Assembly: GCA_041488155.1 (NCBI GenBank)
Contig: JBGPOS010000051.1
Span: 1-29,279, forward strand
From: JBGPOS01 sp041488155
GTDB lineage: Bacteria > Chloroflexota > Dehalococcoidia > Tepidiformales > Tepidiformaceae
Length of the DNA: 29,279 bases
Direction: 5' to 3'
Shown: piece after piece, positions 14,444 to 22,747 of the stretch
How the letters are laid out: the number at the start of each line of letters is the position of its first letter
How positions within the stretch are numbered: the stretch's first letter is position 1
Notes under the pieces: model-generated
What the model saw: only the letters and a program-made list of their open reading frames with translations
What the model was told of the DNA's origin: nothing
Databases searched by the model: none
Program-made: the position numbers and the translations under genes

Positions 14444-16060
14444 CTACAGCCCCTCCAGCGCGTCGATGGCGCCGTCGACGTAGAGCACCTGCAGCGCTGA
14501 AATCGCGGCCTCGGCCGCGCGCGAACTCGAGCCTTTGTCGAGGCCCCGGCAGATCTCCTCCAGAAGATGGCTGACTGTGGTTCGCTCGCCAAGCATCTGC
14601 AGCAATCGCGCTACCAGCGGGCTCAGGGGGGTGTCGTCGAGCTGCCCCGGTACAGATAGAACCGGTCCCCAGACGAACTCTCCTTCACCGAGTACCGGTT
14701 TCCGTTCGACCTTCGCACCTTCTTTGAGCCGCGGCACGCTGCTCAGGAGCCTCTTTCTCGAAGCCGTTGCCACGCGTTCCCGGCGCCTCGCGCGATCGGA
14801 CTCGACCGCCAGGATGTCATCGGCAATCTCCCTCGGCGGCTCGCCATGCTCGAGCACCATTCGCTCGTACCCCTTCGGCGGCTGGCCGGCCGCTGCACGA
14901 ATGAAGGCTAATCTTGGCGACATGACCCCGTCGCTCCCCAGGATCCGTCGAGCCTCCCAAAAGTAGGACTCGACGCTCCGATTGCTTGCGTAGAAGAGCC
15001 TGGCCAGCTCCCGAAAGTGGCCGTACTGCTGGTAATAGAGTTCCTGGTACGCCTTGCCCGCTGCTTCGCGCATTTCGGGATGTCTGAGCGCCGTCGTGAC
15101 GTAGGCAGCGCCAACGACGCCCGCCATGAGAGCCAGGTGCACCCCCGTCGAAAAGAGCGGATCGATGAAGCAAGCGGCGTCGCCCACCAGGACGAAGCCG
15201 TCGCCGGCGACCGTTGTCGACGTGTACGACCAGTCGCGGATGACGACCGGTCCCGACTCAAGCCGCGCGCTCCGGAGCATCCGCTGGGCGTTGGCGGCCA
15301 GTGCCAGCTCGCCGGCATACATCGCTTCGAGACCCCTGCGAGCAATCGTCCTCTGGCCGTAGCGGCCGTCGACCACAGCCCCCACACTCATCTGCCCTGT
15401 GTGCAACGGGATCATCCAGACCCAGCCGTTGGCGTACGACTCGATGAAGATGTTGGTCTCGTCGGGCGCGGGCAGCGGTTCCGCGCCTGAGAAGTAGCCG
15501 TAGACCGCGAGGTTGCGGAACTGGTCGTCGGCACGCCGCAAGCCGAGCGAGCGGCCCAGCAGCCCCGTCTGGCCGCTTGCGTCGACCACGAACCGCGCTT
15601 GCGCGGTGCGCTCGCCGGCTTCTGCCTCGACCAGGTAGCGAACGCTGCTCAGCCCATCCGGTCCGCGTTCGACGCTGATGACCCGGTGGCCCTCGCGCGC
15701 ATCGACCGCGTTAGCGCGGCTGTTCTCGAGGAGCAGTTGATCGAACTGGGGCCGCCAGACCTGGTAAGAGTGGGGATTTCGCTGGTTCGTCTCGCGGAAG
15801 TACCAGCTCCAGGGCTCACTCGATGTGCCCCAGACCATGGTCGCTCCCCACTTCGGCAGGAACCCTGCCTCGCGCACGGCGGGCAAGACTCCGAGCTCTT
15901 CGAGGATTGGGATACTCGCCGGGAGGAGCGATTCGCCGATGTGCTCGCGGGGAAACCGTTCTCGCTCGAAGAGAATTACCCGCCACCCCTGGCGGGCGAG
16001 CATAGTGGCCGCCGTCGTCCCGCCCGGCCCACCACCGACGACGATTACGTCGGCGTCCAT
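14444..16060 (-). CDS. FAD-dependent oxidoreductase of the flavin-dependent halogenase family
   Basis: The 538-residue protein opens with the FAD dinucleotide fold VIVVGGGPGGTTAATMLARQGWRVILFER (5-33) and FPREHIGESLLP (36-47), and has the second FAD motif LVGDAACFIDPLFSTGVHLAL (291-311). Two halogenase hallmarks are visible: WVWMIP (213-218, WxWxIP) and Lys70 in LPKWGATMVWG, at the place of the chloramine-forming lysine of PrnA-type enzymes. Family members chlorinate or brominate aromatic or carrier-bound substrates using FADH2, but geranylgeranyl-reductase-like relatives share the fold. The extra C-terminal part (about 430-538) ends in a small helical domain (PLVARLLQMLGERTTVSHLLEEI) that I cannot name. 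It is followed by the MOSC gene and preceded by the second flavin monooxygenase gene (42-base gap). Confidence 0.8.
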   Translation of the reverse strand: MDADVIVVGGGPGGTTAATMLARQGWRVILFERERFPREHIGESLLPASIPILEELGVLPAVREAGFLPKWGATMVWGTSSEPWSWYFRETNQRNPHSYQVWRPQFDQLLLENSRANAVDAREGHRVISVERGPDGLSSVRYLVEAEAGERTAQARFVVDASGQTGLLGRSLGLRRADDQFRNLAVYGYFSGAEPLPAPDETNIFIESYANGWVWMIPLHTGQMSVGAVVDGRYGQRTIARRGLEAMYAGELALAANAQRMLRSARLESGPVVIRDWSYTSTTVAGDGFVLVGDAACFIDPLFSTGVHLALMAGVVGAAYVTTALRHPEMREAAGKAYQELYYQQYGHFRELARLFYASNRSVESYFWEARRILGSDGVMSPRLAFIRAAAGQPPKGYERMVLEHGEPPREIADDILAVESDRARRRERVATASRKRLLSSVPRLKEGAKVERKPVLGEGEFVWGPVLSVPGQLDDTPLSPLVARLLQMLGERTTVSHLLEEICRGLDKGSSSRAAEAAISALQVLYVDGAIDALEGL

Positions 16061-16102
16061 TCGCGGATCAGGCCGGCGCCGTGGAGCCGAGTGCTGGGGC
16101 GC

Positions 16103-17395
16103 CTACCCCGCTGCTCCCGCGGCGATCGGTTGGTTTGTCTTCGTGTCGACCTCAAACGGGCCGCTGAGGTCTAACGACTCGCTCATCTCTCGCACCGCTG
16201 GGATCACCTCTTCACCCATGAGCCGCAGGCTCCGCATCGCGTCGTCATGGTTCATCGCGCCGTCGCCGTCCCAGAAGAAAATGCTTCCCGGCCTCAGGTA
16301 CTCGAGCACGTGGCGGATCTTGGGGATGACCGTGTCGGGCGTGCCGGTGATGATGCTCATCTTGTTCGTCTGCTCCTCGAACGTCCCGAGGAAGTCCGCT
16401 GAGTCTTGCTTTTCACCAACGGCCGCCAGGTGCTCTTTCTGCCGGCCCCGCGCAGCGGCCGCGGCGAAGCTCGTGACCGTCGGCAGCAGGTTCGTCCGCG
16501 ACGTCATGCCCGGCAGGTTCTGGATGAACGACCGCACCTGTCCCTGGTTTCCTTCGAGGAACGGGTTGCTCGGACCCTGGATGTACTTCCTCGCCGTTGC
16601 GTCCGCAAGCTCCTCAGTCTCATCGACGTGGACTTTGAAGAGGTAACCCCGGTGCTGGGACTGGGCTTCGTAGCCTTCCTCGCCGGCGATGTCCCCGTAG
16701 TACTGGTACGACTTCAGCGTGGGCTCCATCTCCGTCGCCAGCATGATGTAGGGGTACCGGTGCTTGGCAGCCCAGGCGACCGTGTTCCGGCTCATTACGC
16801 CCGGGATCCAGATCTGGGGGTGGGGCTGCTGGTAGGGGCGAGCCCACGGGTTGACGTAGCGATACTGGTAATGCTCGCCCTCCCAGCGGAACGGACCCGG
16901 ATCGGTCCAGGCTTTGACGACGAAGTCGTGCGCCTCCTGGAAGCGGTCCCAGTTGAACGGCGATTGTGAGTTGTGAGCGACGCTCTCGCGGCCCGTGCCG
17001 CGCACCCACCCGGTTACCAGCCGTCCGCGTGAGATCATGTCGATCTCGGCGAGCTCTTCGGCGAGCCAGAGGGGGTCTTCCCAGATGGGAAGCACGTTCC
17101 CAAGGAGCACGATCTTCGCGCGCTTCGTGATGCGCGCCAGGATTGCAGCCTCGACGTTCATCACGCCACCCATGCAGAACGGCGTGCTGTGGTGCTCATT
17201 GAGCATCAGGCCGTCGAAGCCCATTTCTTCCGCGTACACCTTTTCATCGAGGTAGCGGTTGTAGAGCTCCGCGCCCAGCCTCGGGTCGTAAGCGCCGTTG
17301 CTCAGCGTGAGGTCGGTGATGTCCCGGCCGGTCGCCCCGAAGTAGCCCGATCCGGGGTCCTGGTACGGTCGTTCGGTGAAGTAGCCGATGAACAT
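16103..17395 (-). CDS. LLM class (luciferase-like) flavin-dependent monooxygenase
   Basis: The 430-residue protein has the luciferase-like barrel: MFIGYFTERPYQD at the start, EEMGFDGLMLNEHHSTPFCMGGVMNVEAAILARIT (about 56-90), KIVLLGNVLPIWEDPLWLAEELAEIDMISRGRLVTGWVRGTGRESVAHN, and PHPQIWIPGVMSRNTVAWAA. The LNEHH motif belongs to the branch with limonene/alkanal-type monooxygenases. FMN or F420 is the likely cofactor; the substrate is unknown. AAGGAGG lies just upstream of the ATG at 17395. The gene follows the alpha/beta hydrolase by 36 bases and both probably form one transcription unit. Flavin monooxygenase plus hydrolase pairs often open a ring or cleave an ester in catabolic pathways. Confidence 0.88.
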   Translation of the reverse strand: MFIGYFTERPYQDPGSGYFGATGRDITDLTLSNGAYDPRLGAELYNRYLDEKVYAEEMGFDGLMLNEHHSTPFCMGGVMNVEAAILARITKRAKIVLLGNVLPIWEDPLWLAEELAEIDMISRGRLVTGWVRGTGRESVAHNSQSPFNWDRFQEAHDFVVKAWTDPGPFRWEGEHYQYRYVNPWARPYQQPHPQIWIPGVMSRNTVAWAAKHRYPYIMLATEMEPTLKSYQYYGDIAGEEGYEAQSQHRGYLFKVHVDETEELADATARKYIQGPSNPFLEGNQGQVRSFIQNLPGMTSRTNLLPTVTSFAAAAARGRQKEHLAAVGEKQDSADFLGTFEEQTNKMSIITGTPDTVIPKIRHVLEYLRPGSIFFWDGDGAMNHDDAMRSLRLMGEEVIPAVREMSESLDLSGPFEVDTKTNQPIAAGAAG

Positions 17396-17411
17396 CTGTT
17401 CCTCCTTGGGT

Positions 17412-17426
17412 CCGGTTCCTAACCGG
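17412..17426 (-). repeat. Perfect inverted repeat in the hydrolase-monooxygenase spacer
   Basis: CCGGTT and AACCGG flank three bases, giving a 6-bp stem with a tight loop just 5 bases upstream of the AAGGAGG of the monooxygenase gene. There is no T-run after it. It could be an RNA processing or stabilising hairpin or a weak operator. Confidence 0.4.
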
Positions 17427-17431
17427 CGGCT

Positions 17432-18223
17432 TTAGCGCTTCTGGATGTGGCCGGCTATGAGCGTCGCTACGCGTGCCGGTTCTTCGAGTTCTACGAGGTG
17501 GCCCGCCCCGTTGATGATCTCGACCCGTGCGTTCGGGAGCGCCCGTCCATACTGCTGGGCGCACACTACCGGGACAACCCGATCTGCGCTGCCCCAGATG
17601 ACCAGGGCCGGGGTGCGCACCTCCTGCAGCAGGAACGGCAGGCGCCGATTGAACATGTATGGCTTCCAGGAAACCCGCGCGGTCATCTCGCGGCTGTAGT
17701 CCCAGAGCTGCTTCATTTCCGGGCTGGCCGCCTCGCCAAAGATGGTGTGGTAGCTCTCGTCGTCCCGGAACCCGGCCTTCACGTACTCCTCGAAGTCGAC
17801 CAGCATCTCGTCGAGAATCTCGCCTTCGTCGGGCTGGAGCCCCGCCGCCCCTACCAGCACGAGCCGGCTCAGCCGTCCCTGGTTCATGCTGGCCATTTCC
17901 GCGGCCACGAATCCCCCAAACCCAAGTCCCACCAGCCCTACTTCGCGCAGTCCCAACTGGTCGAGGGCCTGGTGAACGAGGATCGCGAGGTCTCGTGGTT
18001 CACGCGCCCATTCAGGCCGCTCCGATTGGCCGTAGCCCGGCATGTCGGGCACCAGTACTTCGAAGGACCGCGCCAGCTCCTCGTGGAGTGGCAGCCACCC
18101 GGGGTTGCCCGTGGAATGGTGCAAGACCACCACCGGCGTGCCCTTCCCACCCTTGAGGATCCGGAGCTTGCGCCCCGCCACGACAATTGTCTGCTCGGTC
18201 CACGTCTCGGTTGCGGTCGTCAT
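17432..18223 (-). CDS. Alpha/beta hydrolase-fold protein lacking the serine nucleophile
   Basis: The 263-residue protein has the alpha/beta hydrolase fold: VVVLHHSTGNPGW (31-43, oxyanion region), VLVPDMPGYGQSERP (56-70), an acid in GSADRVVP (Asp214) and a His in GAGHLVEL (His242). At the nucleophile elbow the usual GxSxGG reads GLGFGG, so position 101 is Gly, not Ser, Asp or Cys. The codon is a clear GGG. The protein may be a non-hydrolytic member, such as a cofactor-free lyase or binding protein, or an inactivated enzyme. The start at 18223 gives the normal N-terminus; the longer frame to 18352 begins with unrelated residues. It is upstream of, and likely co-transcribed with, the flavin monooxygenase. 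Confidence 0.85.
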   Translation of the reverse strand: MTTATETWTEQTIVVAGRKLRILKGGKGTPVVVLHHSTGNPGWLPLHEELARSFEVLVPDMPGYGQSERPEWAREPRDLAILVHQALDQLGLREVGLVGLGFGGFVAAEMASMNQGRLSRLVLVGAAGLQPDEGEILDEMLVDFEEYVKAGFRDDESYHTIFGEAASPEMKQLWDYSREMTARVSWKPYMFNRRLPFLLQEVRTPALVIWGSADRVVPVVCAQQYGRALPNARVEIINGAGHLVELEEPARVATLIAGHIQKR

Positions 18224-18355
18224 ATGTTGCCCTGTACGCGAATCTGGTAGTGCTGGCTTTGGCCGCAAGGATACATTGATGCAACAGCCTTGAGTATCAC
18301 GCGAGCCACCGGCAGGTCGTGAATGGTACGTGAATCTTCGTCGCCCCGCCAACGA

Positions 18356-18979
18356 TCAGCGCAGCGAATCCTGCAGACGGTTCGCCGTCTTACTGCCCAG
18401 GGCCTTCAGCGCAGCCCCGGTGGCTCCTGAGGGCGCTGCCCCCGGCTGGCGTTCGACCACGGAGATGATGAGCCACGAGTCCTTCACCAGCACGTTCAGG
18501 CGGCCCAGGGCCGAGACGTAGAACGCCCCCTCGCCGACTCCCGGCACGTCCTCCACGCCCGAGCTGAGCATCCTCACGCGGCGGAAAGACGCCGCCAGGT
18601 CGCTGCGGCTGGCAAACCTGTTGACCTCGACGTTGACAGACTTCGAAGAACCGGACGCCGCCGCATAGAAGCACCCGGAGTGGCTGATGCCCCCGCCCGC
18701 CGGCTGTCCCTCGCCCGTCTCCTTACGGACAGCCTCTCCAACAAGAGCTCCAGCCTCGTCCGCCGTGAGGAGCGCGCAGGCGTCCGGCGCGACCCCGACA
18801 GTGGCGGCGTCGCCGCTCGCCACCTGGGTTGCTATCGCGGCGTCCAGTCCCGGCCCCTGGGTACCCTTAGGAGTGCTGCTACCGCCCCTGCACGATGTGA
18901 CGGCCAGTGCGAGGAGCGTCGCAGCCACGGCCGTCAAGAGGACCGAACGAGTCGACAGGTTCCGGTGGCTCGCTACCAC
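18356..18979 (-). CDS. Secreted lipoprotein, DUF3558-like
   Basis: The 207-residue reading begins at GTG and shows a lipoprotein signal (SVLLTAVAATLLALAVTSC, lipid-carrying Cys30). The mature part has APDACALLTADEAGALVGEAV (about 65-85) and SHSGCFYAA, the two-cysteine pattern seen in DUF3558-type lipoproteins of high-GC bacteria. It has no catalytic motif. The function is unknown; an envelope-attached binding role is likely. There is no Shine-Dalgarno in front of the GTG, so the exact start is uncertain, but the signal peptide excludes a start much further downstream. It lies 125 bases behind the dipeptidase stop. Confidence 0.75.
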   Translation of the reverse strand: MVASHRNLSTRSVLLTAVAATLLALAVTSCRGGSSTPKGTQGPGLDAAIATQVASGDAATVGVAPDACALLTADEAGALVGEAVRKETGEGQPAGGGISHSGCFYAAASGSSKSVNVEVNRFASRSDLAASFRRVRMLSSGVEDVPGVGEGAFYVSALGRLNVLVKDSWLIISVVERQPGAAPSGATGAALKALGSKTANRLQDSLR

Positions 18980-19045
18980 CGGCGGCCGTTCTCACGATCG
19001 TGAGCGTGCAGGTCAGTCTCCTTGCGCGGATCGGCGCCGTCCGTG

Positions 19046-19077
19046 ATTCTACCAGCCACTCCGAAAGCGAACGTCAA
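19046..19077 (-). promoter_or_regulatory. Candidate promoter of the lipoprotein gene
   Basis: On the minus strand TTGACG (19077-19072) and TAGAAT (19051-19046) are both close to consensus, but the spacer is 20 bases, longer than usual. The pair lies between the dipeptidase stop and the lipoprotein start. Confidence 0.35.
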
Positions 19078-19104
19078 CCGCCGCTGGTTAGCCGCGATCA
19101 GCCT

Positions 19105-20118
19105 TCAACGCCAGGCAGCCGAAGCCACCCGCAGGAAGTTGCCGTTGCAGATTCGCTCAAGCCTCCCGTCGGAGTAGCCCTGCTTCTTCAAGGCGCGCAG
19201 TACCGTGGGGAGTCCCGTCGCGTCCTTCACCACATCAGGGACGTCCGTCCCGTCGAAGTCGGTGCCGAACGAGACGTGCTCGTCGCCCACGAGGTTCACG
19301 ACGTGGTCGAAGTGTTGCACGATCACCTCGATCGAGGTGTCGCCCTCAGGCTTCATGTCTGGACGCAGGAAGACGGTCGCGAAGTTGATTCCCATCGTGC
19401 CGCCCTGCTTCGCGAGCGCCCGGATCTGCTCATCGTCCAGGTTGCGCACGTGGGGCGAGATCGCCTTGACGCTGGAGTGCGTCGCGATCACCGGCGTTTT
19501 CGATTCCTCCAGCAGATCCCGGAAGCCCGCAGGATTGATGTGCGAAACGTCGAGGATGATCCCCAGCCTGTTGCACTCGTGCACCAGTTCTCGGCCGAGG
19601 TCGGTCAGGCCCGTCTCCGGTAGCTTGCCCGCGAACGAAACGCCGTGGGCAAAGATCGTCGACCTGCTCCAAGTCGGGGCGAGACAGCGCAGGCCGGCCT
19701 CGTAGAACACCCGCAGCTCCTTCAGGCTCCACGAGATCGGATCAGCCCCTTCGAACATGAACACCGATGCGAACGCCCGGTCGTCGAAAGCCTGCTTGAC
19801 CTCAGCCACAGTCCGGCATATCCGGAAACGGCCCTCCGATCGATCGGCGATGCGGAAGACATCGTTCATCTCATCGACCGCGTATCCCAGGGCGTTCATC
19901 TCGGCGCGCTCCGTGCTGAGGTAAATGGAGGTGAAGCACCCACCCAGCCCTCCGCGCAAGGCCCGTGGCAGGTCCACGTGGCCGTCGTTCGACTCGGTGA
20001 GGAAGTCGCGGGGCGGCTGAGGGACGACCCGGCCCAGAGGTCGCCGCCTCAACTGGGTTATGAAGTCCTCGTGCCCGTCGAAGATTGGTGGGAACTCGCT
20101 AGCCTTGCGCCGGGCCAT
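19105..20118 (-). CDS. Membrane dipeptidase-family (M19) zinc peptidase
   Basis: The 337-residue protein belongs to the renal-dipeptidase-like M19 family, binuclear zinc enzymes that cleave dipeptides, often with a D-residue or dehydro residue at the second position. Visible zinc-site motifs are DGHED near the N-terminus (HxD), MFEGADPI (bridging Glu), ILDVSHINPAGF and VIATHSSVKAI (His ligands), and GTDFDG. The start at 20118 has AAAGGCAGG just before the ATG. A GTG at 20160, overlapping the upstream CoA-transferase stop by GTGA, would add 14 residues. Either way it is coupled to the CoA-transferase gene. No signal peptide is seen, so the enzyme is probably cytoplasmic. Confidence 0.88.
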   Translation of the reverse strand: MARRKASEFPPIFDGHEDFITQLRRRPLGRVVPQPPRDFLTESNDGHVDLPRALRGGLGGCFTSIYLSTERAEMNALGYAVDEMNDVFRIADRSEGRFRICRTVAEVKQAFDDRAFASVFMFEGADPISWSLKELRVFYEAGLRCLAPTWSRSTIFAHGVSFAGKLPETGLTDLGRELVHECNRLGIILDVSHINPAGFRDLLEESKTPVIATHSSVKAISPHVRNLDDEQIRALAKQGGTMGINFATVFLRPDMKPEGDTSIEVIVQHFDHVVNLVGDEHVSFGTDFDGTDVPDVVKDATGLPTVLRALKKQGYSDGRLERICNGNFLRVASAAWR

Positions 20119-20156
20119 CTGCCTGCCTTTGCCATCTGTCCCGGTCTTCCCGGCGT

Positions 20157-21419
20157 TCACCCGATGACACCATCGCTCCGGAAGCCTTCGATCGTGGCCT
20201 CATCGAAGCCTAGGCTCGCCAGCACTTCGTTGTTGTGCTGGCCGAGGACCGGCGAAGGGCGAGCCACCCGCGTCGGGGTCCCGCTCATTGTTGCGACGGG
20301 TGCACTCCCTCGCATCGCTCCGAAGAGAGGATGTTCGTAGTCGACTACGTAGTGGTTCGCGAGCACCTGTGGGTCCTCCCACAGCTCGTCCACGAACCGC
20401 ACAGGGCCGCAGGCGATGTCGTGTCGATCAAGGTGAACGAGCCACTCCTCGTTCGTCTTCGTGCGGAAGATGGCCTCGCAGGTCTCGACGAGCTCGGCGC
20501 CGACCCGGCGCAGCGCCTCAGGAGTGCGCTCGAACCCTTCTTCGTAACGCGCGTCCCGGATGTTGAGGGCGCGCCGGAAGCGCTCCCGAGGGGCCGGTCC
20601 GAGGCAGCCCACCACGAGGTAGCTGTCCTTCGTCTTGTAGGCCCGGTAGTAGATGTTCCCCGCGAGCTCCGGAGCGAGCGCGCGCCGTTCCGCGTAGATC
20701 TCTTCGATGCTCGCGCCTCGAGCGCGAGCGCTGCGCAGCATGTCGAGCCGTTGCTGGCGCGGCCCCACATCGAGCGCAGCAATTTCTCGAAACCCTGCCT
20801 GCAGCGTGAGGGCCGAAAGCAGGAGGCTCGCATGGATCGCCTGCCCCTCGCCCGTGCGCTCCCGGTGATACAGGGCGCCCGTGATGGCCCACGCCATCAC
20901 CGTGCCCGTGAGCACGTCGGCAGGGGCGAACCCGACCCACATGGGCAGGTCGTTCTGGACGTTGGGGTTCGAAGTCGCGAGCCCACTCATCGCCTGGGCC
21001 ACGATGTCGTACCCCCGGCGATGAGAGTCCGGACCCTCCGGGCCGAAGGCCGTGCTCTCGCAATAGATGATGTCGGGCTTGATAGCTCGCGCGGCGGCGT
21101 AATCGATCTTCAGCTGCTCGGGCACCCCGGGCCGGTAGTTGGTGATCAACACATCCGCCCACCTGATCAAGGCCACCCGTATGGGGTCCGATTCAGGGCG
21201 CTTCAGGTCTACGCTGATGCCCCGTTTCCCCCGGTTCTGGCTGAGAAAGCCGCGACTCTCCTTCGGGAGGATCTCAGCCTGGAGCCGCCAGGGCTCTCCC
21301 TCCAGCGGTTCGACCTTGACCACGTCGGCGCCCATCTCGGAAAGCAGCGACGCCGCCAGCGGCCCGGCGATGATCTGGGTGCAGTCCAGCACGCGCACGC
21401 CTTCGAGAGCTCCGGGCAC
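20157..21419 (-). CDS. CaiB/BaiF family III CoA-transferase
   Basis: The 420-residue protein is a normal single-module family III CoA-transferase. It starts VPGALEGVRVLDCTQIIAGPLAASLLSEMGADVVKVEP. It has RGKRGISVDLKRPE and NYRPGVPEQLKIDY, and carries the catalytic Asp in APADVLTGTVM, followed by RTGEGQ. It should transfer CoA between carboxylic acids; the acyl pair is unknown. The GTG at 21419 is chosen because GGAGAGG lies 8 bases upstream and the family normally begins at GALEG. The open frame to 21557 is unlikely. The dipeptidase gene overlaps its stop or follows within 39 bases. It is divergent from the metallothionein-like gene. Confidence 0.92.
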   Translation of the reverse strand: MPGALEGVRVLDCTQIIAGPLAASLLSEMGADVVKVEPLEGEPWRLQAEILPKESRGFLSQNRGKRGISVDLKRPESDPIRVALIRWADVLITNYRPGVPEQLKIDYAAARAIKPDIIYCESTAFGPEGPDSHRRGYDIVAQAMSGLATSNPNVQNDLPMWVGFAPADVLTGTVMAWAITGALYHRERTGEGQAIHASLLLSALTLQAGFREIAALDVGPRQQRLDMLRSARARGASIEEIYAERRALAPELAGNIYYRAYKTKDSYLVVGCLGPAPRERFRRALNIRDARYEEGFERTPEALRRVGAELVETCEAIFRTKTNEEWLVHLDRHDIACGPVRFVDELWEDPQVLANHYVVDYEHPLFGAMRGSAPVATMSGTPTRVARPSPVLGQHNNEVLASLGFDEATIEGFRSDGVIG

Positions 21420-21610
21420 GTCAGCTACCTCTCCACGCCTGTGCGAAAGTCCTTCAGGCCGCTCGAACTGTTTCGCGCGATGATAAGCACTGTACATAGC
21501 GTCGCAAAGCTGTGACGGGTCCGCTGGCGCCAGGCCTGCTTCCCCGCCGTAGCTCAAGCGGCGACAATACCGCAGGCGGCCGGACGCACCGCCCGCTAGC
21601 GAGGTTTGGA

Positions 21611-21844
21611 TTGGCCATCGAAACCAGGATGCGTTGCACTCGCTGCTACGCGAAGTTCGACCCGCCGCCCCACATCATGGCCGGCCGCGCCTACTGCTGC
21701 GCCAGTTGCTCCGTAGGCTCGGCCTGCGAACACCAGGGGGTGCATCGGCCCGCCAACGTCCGCCGCTACGATTCGATGTTCGATCGGTTCCGCCAGGTCG
21801 TGCGCCAATCAGACCCGTTCGAGACCAACCGCCAGGAGCCCTAG
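21611..21844 (+). CDS. Small Cys/His metal-binding protein, metallothionein-like
   Basis: The 77-residue protein has the pattern CTRCYAKFDPP...AYCCASCSVGSACEHQG near the N-terminus, with seven Cys and several His. This resembles the bacterial metallothionein fold of SmtA (CxxC...DP...YCCxxCAxG...CxH), but the number of Cys is lower and the terminal Cys pair is missing, so it would hold fewer metal ions or a single zinc. The C-terminal part (about 50-77) is charged and helical. The TTG at 21611 has GAGG with 6-base spacing; the ATG at 21629 has no usable site. The next gene starts one base after its stop, so translation is coupled. The role may be zinc binding or storage, or a zinc finger regulator. 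Confidence 0.65.
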   Translation: MAIETRMRCTRCYAKFDPPPHIMAGRAYCCASCSVGSACEHQGVHRPANVRRYDSMFDRFRQVVRQSDPFETNRQEP

Positions 21845-21845
21845 C

Positions 21846-22697
21846 GTGGCCGCAACTGAACTCCGGACCATCGTCCTTGGGCCGCTGCCCGAATACCGGG
21901 TCACCGCCCACAACGGCTCCACGGCTTCCGAAAACAAAATCCACGACGACACTGTGGCTCGCCAGTACGGCTTCGCCGGCGGCCTGGTGCCCGGCGTGAC
22001 CGTTTACGCCTACATGACGAGACCGGCGGTCGAGCTCTTCGGCTTGCGCTGGCTCGAACACGGCGCCATGAACGCTCGCTTCCTTAAGCCTTTCTACGAA
22101 GGCGAGGCGGTTACGGTGCGAGCAGCGGTGGTCGCTGCCGGCGAGCACGGCGTGCAACTGGAACTCTCGGCCGTCAACGAAAGCGGCGAGATCTGCTCCA
22201 CCGGGGCGGCATCGTTGACTGAGCCTCCTCCCGTCGCTCCCGACATCCGATCGTTCCCCCGGGCTCCGCTCCCGGTTGTCCGGCCCGACGCGTCCTACGA
22301 AGCGCTCGCTGCAGTCGACGCCCTTGGCTCGCCTGAATTTACCTTCGAACCGGCCGGCCCAGTCGCCGCTCACCTTGCGGAGATATCCGACGACTTTCCG
22401 CTGTATTCCGGACCCGACGCGGTCGCACATTCCGGCTACATCGTCCGTTGGGCGAACTCCATCCTCGTCGCGAACGTGCGGCTTGGGCCCTGGATCCACG
22501 TCTCCAGCGATGTAACCCACTTCTCGCTCGTACGTTACGGCGATCAGGTGTCAACGCGCGGCCGAGTGAGGAGTCTGTTCGAACGCAGGGGCCACAAATT
22601 CGTCGAGCTGAACCTGCTCATGGTCGCCAATTACGCCCGCCCCGTCATGAGCGTCACCCACACGGCCATCTACGACGTGCGCAAGGCCGGCGACTAA
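21846..22697 (+). CDS. Double-hotdog MaoC-like hydratase family protein
   Basis: The 283-residue protein has two hotdog modules. The first (about 1-140) shows YRVTAHNGSTASENKIHDDTVARQYGFAGGLVPGVTVYAYM. This is the MaoC/hydratase-2 style pattern in which an early residue and His33 region line the site, followed by a long hydrophobic helix. The second (about 200-280) has IHVSSDVTHFSLVRYGDQVSTRGRVRSLFERRGHKFVELNLLMV, as in acyl-CoA thioesterase-like folds. Likely substrates are enoyl- or hydroxyacyl-CoA thioesters. The GTG at 21846 begins one base after the upstream stop. The presence of a small metal-binding protein immediately upstream is unusual and unexplained. Confidence 0.75.
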   Translation: MAATELRTIVLGPLPEYRVTAHNGSTASENKIHDDTVARQYGFAGGLVPGVTVYAYMTRPAVELFGLRWLEHGAMNARFLKPFYEGEAVTVRAAVVAAGEHGVQLELSAVNESGEICSTGAASLTEPPPVAPDIRSFPRAPLPVVRPDASYEALAAVDALGSPEFTFEPAGPVAAHLAEISDDFPLYSGPDAVAHSGYIVRWANSILVANVRLGPWIHVSSDVTHFSLVRYGDQVSTRGRVRSLFERRGHKFVELNLLMVANYARPVMSVTHTAIYDVRKAGD

Positions 22698-22712
22698 GGC
22701 GCTGGTGAGTTC

Positions 22713-22741
22713 TTGACCGCGATGGCCTCAGCGGCGACGAT
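22713..22741 (+). promoter_or_regulatory. Promoter of the FmdB gene, leaderless type
   Basis: TTGACC (22713-22718), a 17-base spacer and GACGAT (22736-22741) are followed by the ATG at 22748 only six bases later. No clear Shine-Dalgarno is present. This is the best -35/-10 pair among the leaderless candidates in the window. Confidence 0.45.
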
Positions 22742-22747
22742 CCGGGC

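Noticed and set aside
20235..21515. A 426-codon open frame on the plus strand
   Set aside because: It lies antisense to the single-module CoA-transferase gene, whose motifs and start site are unambiguous. The plus-strand product resembles no protein.
21545..21620. tRNA-like start (CGTAGCTCAAGCGG)
   Set aside because: No anticodon stem, T-arm or closing acceptor stem could be folded from the following bases.
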